Shown here in pieces: positions 36,358-49,200 of a DNA stretch of 64,000 bases (position 1 is its first letter; the number at the start of each line of letters is the position of its first letter). The notes beneath the pieces were generated by a model that was not told the DNA's origin, searched no databases, and worked only from the letters and a program-made list of their open reading frames with translations. This DNA is from Tachypleus tridentatus (taxonomy: Eukaryota > Arthropoda > Merostomata > Xiphosura > Limulidae): the NCBI RefSeq assembly GCF_004210375.1, contig NC_134829.1, positions 23,948,034 through 24,012,033 on the forward strand, read 5' to 3'. A program made the position numbers and the translations under genes.

Positions 36358-37816
36358 CTTTATACATAATGTATACAGATGTTCAAACTAAAGAAAATAA
36401 AACATACGTTTAAATTTTAAGTACTGTCATTGTTTACCGTACCAATAATATTCTCTTCAAAAAGGAAAAATGAAGACATTTTTTATTCTCACTGAGTATG
36501 AAATATTTCGAGAATTATTGCACTAAACAATATATTTTCCGTGTTTCCGGAACTGACAAATTCACATATAATCTTCGCCCGAAACTAGAACCATTTGTCT
36601 GACTCCTTCTTTCAGTCATTAGAGCACGTGACTTTTCAATAAAACTCATGTTGTATGGCGAATTACGTTTTCTATATCCGCAGGATAAAGCTATATTTAT
36701 GTTCACCCCATCTTTCATGTTATTTTTACTTTTTCTTTAAAGACTCTTTATTAGCCTTACAATATAGCTGGCTGGTGGTTTACGCGGTAAATGATCCACA
36801 AACTTCTTCGAATGTCAAAACCACGTGCTAGCTAAAAGTTTGCTCCAGCGAACAAATGAGAGCATCTTTACGCAGGTCACAAACCTCTAGAACAGTTTTT
36901 GTCTATCACAAACAGTGCAAAATTATACGCCATTTTTTTAACTTTAATTTTCATTTGACACGACGTCAACCTTTTCTCCAGGAACAGTTTTTTTTCGGCT
37001 GAGGTATTTGTTGTTTTTCTTTCTTGTTTCATAAGTCAGTAGCAAATGTTTACATTACAAACTGCTTAATGCATACATGTGAGGTGGAAATCAGGTTTAT
37101 CTCAGTTGAAAAACACTAGGTATGGAATCGTAACAACAGCTCATTAGGTAAGAGACTAAATGTTGCAGGAAACATGATGCGAATGATATTGCAATGTTCG
37201 TCGTTGTGGAAGTAATTACTGTATAAAATTCTAAAGATTGAAACTGTTATGTTCTTGAATTGGTTACACCAATTGTTAGTCTTACACTAAAATAAATGTT
37301 TCTTCAGATTTAGCTTCTGCTCCTTGTAATAAAAATATTTAGTTTTTATAGACGCGTTATGACTTTATTACTCAGTAAAATGAATTCCTCTTACTTCAAC
37401 TGAAAGAATTAGTTTAAATAATATAACTTGATATTTCGAAATAACGATTTCCAGTTGCGAACTGTACCTTAGGTTTGATCTTGAATTGTGCGTGTAAAAA
37501 CTCAAACTTCGAAAATTTTAAACGTAATGACGTTCGCTTTAAAATGGAGGTTCTCTTCACTGTTTCACTAATGTATCAGTACTTTCTCGATATCTTCTCG
37601 AAGCCATCATATTATTTCTACCGCTACTAAACATAGCTGTAGTAAAAGGTGACTTGTGGTTCTAAATTTCCTCTGACCAATTTTTCAATAGCAAGTTAAT
37701 ATACTGAACTAAAGTTTTGAGGGTGTGAATAGGGTGAATATGAAGAACTCACGGAGGTAAATATTCAGCAAAAATCAATACAAAAATATGTCAAAAGACG
37801 AGGTTTTCCTCGAGTA
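36358..37816. other. Unrecognised sequence
   Basis: No supported gene, RNA or tandem repeat is visible. Confidence 0.4.
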
Positions 37817-37963
37817 TTAACTATAAGTCCCCCAGAGGCTTGCGGTATGTCTGCGGCCTTACAGCGCTAAAAACCGGGTTTCGATACACGTGGTGGGCAG
37901 AGCACAGATAGCCCATTGTGTAGCTTTGTGCTTAATTTAAAACAACAACAACGTTAACTATAA
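37817..37963 (+). mobile_element. Short SINE, family B, with target-site duplication
   Basis: The element at 37827-37953 runs from GTCCCCCAGAGGCTTGCGG to TTTAAAACAACAACAACG. It is flanked by a perfect 10-bp repeat, TTAACTATAA, at 37817-37826 and 37954-37963. The tail is TAGCTTTGTGCTTAATTT. Confidence 0.92.
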
Positions 37964-38447
37964 ACTGTATATTCTTAAGTTTGCAATTAAATATAAAGAC
38001 AGTTTTTATTTTAAAAAATTCCGTTTCAAAAATTTGTTGTTCCACGTTCATACATAGAAACGTACGCGGCTTTTCTGCAATACATCTATGCTTAACCCAA
38101 CAGTTCTTTAGAGAAATACTACAGCAACTGTTCGTGTTCTTAAAAAATCTCAAGAGGTTCACCTTAATTTGTACGACTATCACATACAGCTCTCGGCAGC
38201 ACTTGGAACAAATTTATATCAACAGAAAAACGTTTTATGTCGGTTTTTTTAGATGTTGATTCCATGAAAACACCTGAGAACGTTAAAGGTAAAAAATACT
38301 GTTTCTGAGTTTAATGGCAAAAATCAAAGTAATAATCTCGAACCATCAACGTTTATTTTATGTTTTGTTGAGTTAATTAATAATGAAATATATTCACGAA
38401 AACAAAGTAACTATGATCCAAGGAAACAGAGTTTCAAAACCTAGGAT

Positions 38448-38800
38448 ATTTGATGTCACTTTTTGTAAAAAACAGATTATATTGCTATATGCTACCTGCT
38501 ACAGGAAAAAAAAAAACTGGACTGATGTGCGTCACATCTTACAGGAAAAGGAATGTATTTAATGTCACGAAATACTGGAGACGAAGTGAAATGCTTTATG
38601 ACATGAAATACATTAGACACAAAATTGATTGCTGCAAGTTACTAATTGCAAGTCACAAATTAGAAAGATGCATGTCACCAGGTACAGGAAACAAACTACA
38701 CCTTAGAAGAAAAGGAAAAATATTTAACATCATGAGTTACAAGACACATACTGTTTCATGCATGCCATCAGTTACAAGAAAGGAACTGGGTCTTTTCATC
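38448..38800. repeat. Degenerate tandem repeat (about 40-45 bp period)
   Basis: ATGTCAC/ATGACAT and TTACAGGAAA-like words alternate irregularly: GATGTCACTTTTTG, CTACAGGAAAAAA, GTCACATCTTACAGG, TGTCACGAAATAC, ATGTCACCAGGTACAGG, CATCAGTTACAAG. The 126-codon open frame at 38450-38830 is composed of this repeat and is probably not a gene. Confidence 0.5.
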
Positions 38801-39004
38801 CCAGGGAACCATTGCCTCTACTTCTGTTAATGTGAACTTTTCAGTTTCAGACAATCTATGTAGTACAGAAGTGTAGTTTGCTTTCACGGTATGTTACCAG
38901 TAATTTAAAGTATTCCAAACCTGTGCCAAGGGAAGGGAAGTGCCACATTGTTAAACATAGGTGCATATGTTTGAAGGCCATAACAATATATATCTATATA
39001 CAAT

Positions 39005-39267
39005 GGTTTGTTTGCTTGTTTTGAATTTTGCTCAAAGCTACATGAGGGATATCTGAGCTAGCCTTCCCTAATTTATCAGTGTGAGACCAGAGGGAAGGCA
39101 GCTAGTCATCACCACTCACCAACAGCTCTTGGGCTACTCTTTTACCGACGAATAGTGGGATTGGTCGTCACATTATAACACCCCACGGCTGAAAGGGCGA
39201 GCATGTTTGTGGTGACGGAGATTCGGATTACGAGTCGACTGCCTTATCCACCTGGCCATATCGGGCC
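39005..39267 (-). mobile_element. tRNA-derived SINE, family A
   Basis: From the reversed tail GTTTGTTTGCTTGTTTTGAA through the body to GGCCATATCGGGCC. The B-box region is partly deleted, with GGAGATTCGGATTACG replacing the normal order. Confidence 0.92.
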
Positions 39268-39289
39268 GCGTTTTGTAACCTGAATCATG

Positions 39290-39772
39290 ACACTATGCAA
39301 CAAAATTTTTACTTTTTCTTGTTCCTGGGCAGAAAGTGTTATTTCCCAATTGCTTATGCCTAAAGTAAATGGAAAAGACATATTTTTCTCTTCAAACTTT
39401 GTTTTTGTGACCTGTGAGCATATAACGAAAACATGATGGGAGACTATATTTGGAGGCTGATACGTGAAAGTGATTTACATTACAGTCGCAAATCTCGAAA
39501 AAAGTACTCACTTTTGAATATTTTTGTATAACTTTAGTATAAATAACATGTAAATCTTGATTCATTGTTTTATTCAGACCTTATGTAAATGAAAATGTGC
39601 AAATTTGCTTGTTTTTACATGGAAAATAAATTAATTTCTAAATTTCATTATCCAGGTCACAAAAGCAAAGTTTGAAGGGAATAATGGCCATTTTCTGTAC
39701 TTTTACAACATAAACAATTAAGGAATAACACATACTATCCAGGAACAAAATTTGTGTTGCATAGTGCAACGA
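39290..39772. mobile_element. Inverted-repeat element (MITE-like) with about 120-bp arms
   Basis: The left arm (about 39290-39425) and right arm (about 39650-39772) are diverged reverse complements. Matching pairs are CACTATGCAAC with GTTGCATAGTG, TTGTTCCTGG with CCAGGAACAA, CTTCAAACTTTG with CAAAGTTTGAAG, and TTGTGACCTG with CAGGTCACAA. The spacer of about 220 bp has no coding potential. Superfamily unknown; no target-site duplication was identified. Confidence 0.78.
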
Positions 39773-40163
39773 GTCTGGTTAAAAACGCTAGAATTATAAA
39801 TCTGGTAATAAACGTGTTCGGGCTATGGATCTTCTTAAATGTGTTTAGTTTGAACATATTTTGATTCTGGACCTAAGTATTTTTAGATAACAAACTTGAC
39901 TAATCAAAACGTGTATGTGCTTTTAGTCTGATTAAATGGGGTTTTGTTTTGGACGTGTGGAAAATATTTGGTTGGAAAACCAAGCACTGATTAAAGTGTT
40001 TGGTTGTGTATTTTATTAATCGTGTTTACATTAAGTACTTAATTAAATGTTTCAAGGTTTTGTACTTGGTTAAACGTAATTCTGTTAAAATCCCTTCTTA
40101 TTTATATTAAAATTGTGAACCTAAGAAGATATATTATCAATTAATTAAATTATTTTTTTCCAG

Positions 40164-40233
40164 ATGGCGGTGGCAACGTTACTGATGTGCCTTCAGTCTG
40201 TCTTTATTGTAGGTTCCAGTGCTATTAATGCAG
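40164..40233 (+). CDS. Exon 1 (coding): start codon and signal peptide
   Basis: The ATG directly follows a strong acceptor (TATTTTTTTCCAG), so at least one non-coding 5' exon probably lies upstream. It encodes MAVATLLMCLQSVFIVGSSA followed by INA, a hydrophobic core with small residues suited to signal-peptidase cleavage. The donor is CAG|GTAACA, and the intron is phase 1. Confidence 0.8.
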
Positions 40234-43200
40234 GTAACAGATCAATATATTCTTACCTAGAGTAAACGTTTCTTTGTGAACATATGAAGGAAACAAAACA
40301 AAGATTTGTTTAAAGTTATGATGCACTGTAAACAATACGTTGTGAACTTTTATAAGAATGTTTCCATTTGAATTCAACTTGAATTACACCAATCACAGTT
40401 TTATTATATATTAAATATGTTTGGCAAAATTATTTAAGTTCCTCAGTTACGAAGCTCGGTAGTTTGGTTAGCGATAGTAGCCTGTTGTGCAGTTTTGTGC
40501 TAAAAACAATAAAACAAGTTTAGTTGTGTGTTTTCAACACGTTAATCAAGAACTCTGTAAATAAATAAATACGATTTATGTTAACAATCAACACCATGAT
40601 AATTAAAACTTATTATCTTGCAAGGCATTTGAACTTTGATAATGAAAATTATAATTACATGTTAAAAATATTGCTTCTGAAGGAAAAGGCAAGGAAACAA
40701 ATACACCAATGTGAGATATCCTTAAATTATAGTTATTTAAAAATATTTATGTAAATAAAACTATAAGGACGTATTATGAAGAAAATGGATAAATAAACTT
40801 TGCTTTCAACATTGCAACCAAACTTGTAGGAAAATAAATCATATGTCAATTATTTTATATTAAATATATAAGGGGCTATCGATGCTCTGCCCACCACAGG
40901 TATCGAAACACTGTTTTTAGCGTTATAAGTCCAAATACATACTATGCCATTGAGGAGCAGTTTCTTGTTAAAAACCAAGTTACACTGTGGAATATCGGTG
41001 CATGCTACGGGTATCAAACCCCGATTTTTATTATTATAATTCCTTAGACTTAGCGCCTGTGCTACTAAGGGTTAATAAAAAATTAGAAAATAATTTCTAC
41101 ACATTTTAATTTTGATACGAATACTTAGTTTAGTTTACTTATTATAAGTTCGCTATCTTTCACAGTTTCATTTATTGTACCAGAATAATTTCTTCGTTCT
41201 GGAGACAGAGAATAACAAAGAGGTTTATCTGTACGTATCTATACGATCTTGCTTGCAACAAGAGTAGAAAGGAACGTTGAAAAACATCATCTAGTTTTAT
41301 GGCCTCTTTCCCCTTGAGGAAAAAAAAATCAAAATTTGCGTTGATGTTTTTAAGGCAAGACACGGAGAGACGATGTTATTAAAAAATATATGGAATGATA
41401 TCCTTAATAATTTATTTGTATCTGGTTTTCGTTTCACATGAAAATATATTTTGGTGATTTTTTTTATTGTTGTTTTTCGCGGTGAGGATTCTCAAGCAAT
41501 TTATGTACATGATATGTTAAATAATTACAAGTAACACCTTTGCACTGAGTATTTTAAATTCCAAATTTGATTTTCAGAGATTCATTCAAATTACTCTTCC
41601 TCTGTGTGTTTATGTAATGATATATATCATTCAATCTCTTAGGTTGCCGATGTGTAGAGTTTGATACGACCTATGGGAAGGACTATGGTGTCTTTACATC
41701 ACCTAACTGGCCAATTCCTTATGACGAAAACATCAACTGCTTATTATACACATTCATTGGCCAAGAAGACGAGCTTATAGAAATAACGTTTGATGAGTTT
41801 GATGTACAAAAATCTAACATAGAGTAAGCTGTTTGTCCAGCTTCGTTATGAATTTCAAACTAAGTTTTATTAACGTAAACATTAAATTGTTTTACATTCT
41901 AAATGTTGTTACACAAAAACTTCTTTGTTCCTACTTTTATCTTTAAAACAAAGTTAACAATTGAAATGTAGCTCTCTCTTAGGTAGTTTGGTGAATATCA
42001 GATACGTTATTACAGAATCTGCATGTTAGTTAACATGTGTTGTCCAGTATGAAGTTGTTTAACCCAAGTTCTCAAAATCACGTTTGAAAATTGATACATT
42101 GTAACCATTTTTATTATAACCAGAATAAGTATTATGTTAAAGTATTGAACGAGAATAATGCTTGCATTGTTATTAATGAACTGAGAAGACTGATTTTAAA
42201 GTGGAAAAATATTTTGCCTTAATTTTACCGAAATTCAAACGCGTTAAAAGATGAAATTGCTTTTTATGCAAATACATAAATAAATATACAATAGACTCAG
42301 ATACTGAAATCCTCACCGAAAAGCAGCATAAAACGGTTGACACCCTCGACAGTCTTTCAAAACAACCATAATGACTAAACACTTTACTAGAACCTATATC
42401 TAATATCAGATTAGACCACCTTTCACAAGAATATTAACCTGAACTTTACGTAGCACAAACTGCATGAAGTGCTTTTTCACCGACAACAAATGTCTCTGTA
42501 ATGAGATTCATAGGCGTCATCAGATAATTACTTTGGAAAGGGCGACTGAGATCGGGTTATTCTGCTAGCAAGGAAAATATGAACGAAGACAATGTCATGC
42601 TCTTTAAACCATTAAGGTACAACTGTGGTCGTATTTTGTGGTGGTCATGATCGTCCACAAAGTTTAGGTACACTCCAGCCGTTATTTGACCTTTAAACAA
42701 AATAAATAACCCAACTTCTACTAAAAGAGTTTTTGAAACATTATATTACACAACTTTCAGAGACACAATTTTACAGTTGTTACAAAAAAAGAAACATTCC
42801 CCTCTATTTTCATTTTTAACTGACATCTTTAAAGGCGACAGTGATACTTGAACCATCAAACCACATCAAATTCTTTCCCTTTAAACTCTAAACATTACTG
42901 AAATTATGTTTTCTTGTTTACACCCAAGAAATTAGGTCTTCTTACTTGCTTTCATCTGTCATATGACAGTTTCTGTGTAGTCCTTTGCACGTTACAACTA
43001 AAAATACTCGAATCTTGATTAAAGCTAAAAGGATGAGTCTACCAGAATATTGTATTTTACAGATCTATCTAGTTCTTATTAAATCGAGCTAAGGCCAGAA
43101 GACAGCGCACACATTTCTTTCTAGTAGCATATTTATTTTCTGTCAATTCTTGATGAGTTCCTTACACAAACAAATTTTCTGAACAATCTCAGACAGGTAT

Positions 43201-46200
43201 ATTTTGATTTAAAAAAAACCCTCTGCTGAACAGACATCCAATATCTACTCCATTGTCACCAAAACAAAAGTCAGAGCTAATATTCCTTGTCTAAGAATAT
43301 TATAGTACATCTTTACAACAATAGAGCTTATAATTCATTTGAGACACGTGATCACCCTATTCCACATATGCAAGTGTATGAAATTTTCTATTAATTTGGA
43401 TATTTTTGAAGAAATATTTACTCCGTATATAAATGGGCTATAGTAAAATTAATGTATTTAAAACAGATGAATGTTCCTTAAAACAGCTTTAAACAACCTT
43501 ACTTTGTTAGCTTCATATGTACAATTTCTTATAGATTAGTTCACAAACCACTACGGCCCATCATGGCCAGATGGTTAGGGCGCTTGACGCGTAATATACT
43601 CGCCCTTAAAGCCGTAGAGGCGTTATAATGTAACAGTAAATTCCACTATTCGTTGGTAAAAGAGTAGCCCAAGAGTTGGCTGTGAGTGGTGATGACTAGC
43701 TGCCTTTCCTCTAGTCTTACACTGCTAAATTAGGGACGGCTAGCGCAGACAGCCCTCATATAGCTTTGCGCGAACTTCAAAAACAAACCAAACACTAAAC
43801 GGTTTATATTTAGTTACGACCTCTGTCTTTATTAATTTTATTTTACTATAACTTTATTTCATGTTAGGATAGAAGTTAACGTTCTAGAGATGTGAATGTT
43901 TTTCAATATTCAAGTTTCTTTTGCCAGAATTAATAGTATCATTTGACTTTTATATCTATTTATGCACTCGCTTGCTCGGGAGCAGTTATAGAGGGATAAT
44001 TATGCTTTCTGAGAACGATATTTAAATGATAATGCAGCGACATATCGCCTTTAGGGCAAACTGCGTTGTCATGGACAACGCATATGGGACTCTTTATAAT
44101 TGGTGCAGGATGAACTCTTGACAATTTTACAATAAATACTGCAAAAGGTTAGACTTGTGGCTAAGGGATACGTACCACAGCTTTGCCAAAAGAATAATAT
44201 TCTCATATCAAGGTTACTAAACGATGTAGAACCAAATAACACTTCAAATATTTACTACGAAAGTCGAAAGAGCATATAACACACCCCACACTAATCTGAA
44301 GTAGAATCCTGATGTGATAAGTAAGTGTGTAGACCGTATAATGACGAACCCTTCAACTAAAAAAAGCATAATGATGGGTTTGTCATACCATTTGGTAAAG
44401 TTAGCAATAAATTCACAAGAATTTAATGTTGACAAAAGTCCATAAGCTTCTGGGAAAAATCTTAAAACCAATGGCTGTTTACACAAGAAAGATGACAAAA
44501 AAACAACTAATCACAGCAATCCTTTTCAGCGACATACTTGTCAGGTCCTTTAATATAGCTCGGAAAGAGTTTGTGTCTTTAACCTACTGAATGTTATTAC
44601 TGTGTATGTAGAAAGTTTATGACAGTGCATGATCGAAGGTTGACTTCACCATAACAGCTTGTTGTACTTGACTTTGCAGCGTTCAGCATTAGTACAAAAC
44701 CATGGCTTTTAGCATGGGTCCAAAGGTTTCGATTTTACAAAGTAAAATAACCATGGCTTTTAGCATGGGTCCAAGAGCTTCGTTTTTATAAAGTAAAATA
44801 ATCATAGCTTTTAGCATGGGTCCTACAGCTTTGTTTTTGTAAAGTAAAATAATCATAGCTTTTAGCATGGGTCCTACAGCTTTGTTTTTGTAAAGTAAAA
44901 TAATCATAGCTTTTAGCATGGGTCCTACAGCTTTGTTTTTGTAAAGTAAAATAATCATAGCTTTTAGCATGGGTCCTACAGCTTTGTTTTTGTAAAGTAA
45001 AATTTACCCACTTTGAGGATACTGGAGATTTAAATTATACCGGTTACCAAGAGATTATATTCATTATGATAATCTTAAAATTATATAAGTTGCACGTGTT
45101 TCTGTTAAGTACAGTTAATATCGAAGTACTTTTATATCAATTATTTTGTTTTTTTGGCTTGGTTTGAATTTCACGCAGAGTTAGCCATCTCTAATTTAGC
45201 AGTAATAACTAGAGGAAGGACAGTTAGCCAACATCATCCACCATCAATTCTTGGGCCACTCTCTTACCAATGAATAGTGGAATTGACGTTATAATTCCCC
45301 TGAATGAAAAAGCCGAGCATGTTCGGTGTCGGAGGTTCGAATCCGCGACCCTTAGCTTGCGAACCGAGCGTTCCAACCATCAAGTTTTCGTATCAGTTTT
45401 TGTCTTTGAATATATTAACTGATTTATTCTATAAACTTTAACTCTACATTTTATGCACTAGGTGTCGCTACGTGGATTACGTTAAACTTTACCTGCACCT
45501 GACAGAACCAGCAGTGAATGAATTCAGCCAAGAAAACTTCATCTTGTGTGGTAAGCTGTCGGACGTGGAGACGACCCACTATTCTGCTAGCCAGTATCTG
45601 ATGTTTGAGTTCCACTCTGACTGGCGACGTGGCAATAACACAGGCTTTAGAGGGACGTTTCGCTTTCTCAGCAAAAGTAAGTAGTTTACTGTCTACCAAA
45701 AATATTTTTTTTTTAAATAGAAAAACAAGAAGGGTTGCTAGGTTACCACGATCTTTGTAGAGATTGAAAATGATCATATACAGCACAGACAAAGATTTAC
45801 GATCAACCCATCCATTTTTTTCTTTCGAATATAACTACACATGTATATCGGTGCATTTGTGTCTATTTCTCAGTAAACCAATAGTATACTTTCTGTTGTC
45901 ATGCACCACGCATTATTGAAACAGAACAGGCAAATCTCTATTTTTTACTTAGTCTGATATCGAACAACCAATATACATGTTAAAACAAGTTTTTTAAAAT
46001 GTCAAAGGTTCTGCGCAGTTCCTTTATTCTTACAATACTGTTTGAAATAAACTCTTTCTTTCTTTCTTTTTTAAGTTATTTATAACTGTTAGAATTAGAG
46101 ATCAAATAATTATAGGCATTCATTTTACAAGGAGCTAAATTAGAGATTGCAAGCTGGTAATGGAAATAAAATTATTATTCTTGACAGGAAATAATGGAAG

Positions 46201-49200
46201 CTGAAACTTATTACAGTTTATTTCTATTATTTCAAGTTAAACAATCTCCAGTTTAAACTGGATAAGCGAACTTCTAGGTTGTTGATAACACCTGACGAAA
46301 CTGCAATAGCGAAATATTAAGTCGATAAATATATATTCTGGAGATAAAATTTACATTAATAGAAGTAAAATTATAATATGCTAGCCTATGGAACATGGTG
46401 CTATACGGCAGTGGACATATGCATATGTTCCATTTCCGAGTTCTGGAGTGCCTAATGCAATATTATAGCTCGGAATTTTAAGAGATTGGGATTTAGCAAG
46501 TTTATTTTCATCTTACTAGCGTATATATTGATCCCAAGGGATCAGCATAGCTCTGTAACGTTGCTGCGGATCATGTGCGAGGCTCTTAATAGACTTCTAT
46601 AGAATATTTCCACATTTGTTTTCGAAGACGTTTCTCAGCTGATTGTAAACTGCGGATGAGCTAGATACAAAATCCATCCTTAATTATGGTCCCACATGTG
46701 TTATTTGATGATATGATTCAGAACAAATTGTGGCCAGTTCAATCTCGCAAAATCTCTCTGTTTAAATCACATTACGGAGATACCTATATACAGAAAAGGC
46801 TTGAGAAATATTAAACATGAAATTAAGTCCAATACCTTACAGTAATGGCAACTCAAGGCTAAAACAAAAACATTTAGAACGCCATTACTAATGATATACA
46901 TAAATCAGAACTTCAACTTTATCAGATGCTCTCGTACGATGTAGCACACTCCAAGCAATCTCCAGGTCAGTTATGTTAGACTGCGACATGTACGGTGTAG
47001 CGTTCTTTTGATAGTCTTCACATCTGTCATGCTCAGCTATCATGTGTTCTGTGTAGTGTTCTATGGATAGTCTTCACATCTGTCATGCTCAGCTATCATG
47101 TGTTCTGTGTAGCGTTCTTTGGATAGTCTTCATATCTGTCGTGCTCAGCTATCATGTATTCTGAGTAGCGTTCTTTGGGTAGTCTGCAGATCGTAGTAGT
47201 ATCCACCAGTCAAACTTCAAAATTTTCATATTTAGTTAATTCGTCTGCAACATAGCGCTCTCTGTGTGAATGTCAAATTTATCATGAGCAGCTACAATTT
47301 ACTTGGTGTAAGGTTATCCAGCAATCTCCAAATCGGTCGTGCTGAGCTTCCATGCGTTCGGTCTAACATCCTCCAGAGTGTATCTGAACACAATACCAGC
47401 AACCATAGTAGATAGCTAAAATAGAACCTGAACTTTTCCATTTGAGATTTTATCGTTTTAAATAATCCCGACATTACCGTATTCTAACTTGTAGAGGGCA
47501 TGGCAGTGCTCTTTGTCGAACGGCAAAGCTATGATACCGAATCTTAGCTATGTCTATCTCTTCGTTTCTATTGTGAGTTGAGTTCCAGTAACTTGATGAA
47601 AGTGAACTTAACTCGTACAGAATAGATATCAGATTACCAAAATATCGATCCTAGCATTGTGATGGAACGTGACTTAGTATCTCTCGAACATCCTGTGTTA
47701 CTGTCCGTTATCTTCTCCACAACTTGGAAATGACCCTTAGTGTCGTGAGTGGTATCGATGTGCTGTTTTATTATGTCAGAAACACCCTTGGCAATGCATT
47801 CAAGTGTCACACTTGAAATGGAAGGCTGTCCAGTATCTTTTGTCAAGACGAAGGTAAAAACCGGATTGAAAGACTTTATACTAACATATTGGACATCCAA
47901 TAACATATGACAAGATGAATGTAACACCCGTATTGGAAGACCGTCCACTAATATCTGTCAAGATGAATCTAACACCCGTATTGGAAGACTTTCCACTAAC
48001 ATTTGTCAAGATAAATGTAACACCCGTATTGAAAGACTGTTGGCTGACTATTGTCAGGATGAATGTAACACTTGGATTGAAGGACTGGCCACTAACCTTT
48101 CTCAAGGTGTAGGTAACACCTGTATTGGAAGAGTGTTGGCTGACTATTGTCAAAATGAATGTAGCACTTGGAGTGAAAGACTGACACTAACCTTCAACTC
48201 TTCGAGATGAAATTTATTCACAATTTAAATTTAGGGAAAGTAACGTTTGTGCAAGCGCACATAAAACACCCCAAATAGTGGAAAATTTCGCAGCTACAAG
48301 TTATCCGGCAGGACAAAAATTTCCTGATCTGTTTTGTAATGGTTTACGATTTTTCCATAACATGCTCCACTTCTTTGATGTTTGAAGTTTGTTTAAAGTA
48401 AGCATTATCTCATAAATTATTGTTAATTACAAAATCCTCAACTCAATTTACACTTCCTTTTCTGTAAAAAAAAGTTTGTTTGTTTTGAATTTTGCGCAAA
48501 GCTACTCAAGGGCTATCTGCGCTAGCTGTCCCTAATTTAGCAGTGTAAGACTAGAGGGAAGGCAGCTAGTTATCATCATCCACCGCCAACTCTTAAGCTA
48601 CTCTTTTACTAACGAATAGTTGGATTGACCGTCACATTATAACGCCCCCACGGCTGAAAGAGCAAGCATGTTTGGTGCGAGCGGGATTGGAACCCGCAAC
48701 CCTCGGAGTACGAGTCAAACGCCTTAACAGACTTGGCCAACAAGTTTCTTTACTAAATCATTTTGTTGTTGTTGTTTACAATAAAATTGTTTTGTTTGTT
48801 TGTTTTTGAATTTCGCGCAAAGCTACACGAGGGCTATCTGTGCTAACCGTCCCAAATTTTGCTGTGTAAGGCTAGAGGGAAGACAGCTAGTCTTCATCAC
48901 CCACCGCCAACTCTTGGGATACTCTTTTACCAAGAAATAGTGGGATTGATCGTAACATTATAACGCCCCCACGGTTGAAAGGGCGAGCATGATTGGTGTG
49001 ACGTGGATCCGAACCCGCGACCCTCAGATTACGAGTTGAACGCCCTAACCCACCTGGCATTTGCAATAGAAGAACAAATGTGTGTGTGTGTGTGTGCGTG
49101 CGTGCGAGAATCAATATGTTTTCTAATCAACAACCCGGTCACAAATTCAGCTATATACTTGTATATTCAGACTGTGTCTTATTTAACAGTAATTTCAATG

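Noticed and set aside
44689..44970. 93-codon - strand open frame with 17-residue repeats
   Set aside because: It is produced by the 51-bp intronic minisatellite and lies antisense within an intron.
47881..48153. Open frames on both strands (65 and 90 codons)
   Set aside because: Both are produced by the 48-bp tandem repeat; simultaneous openness on both strands argues against coding.
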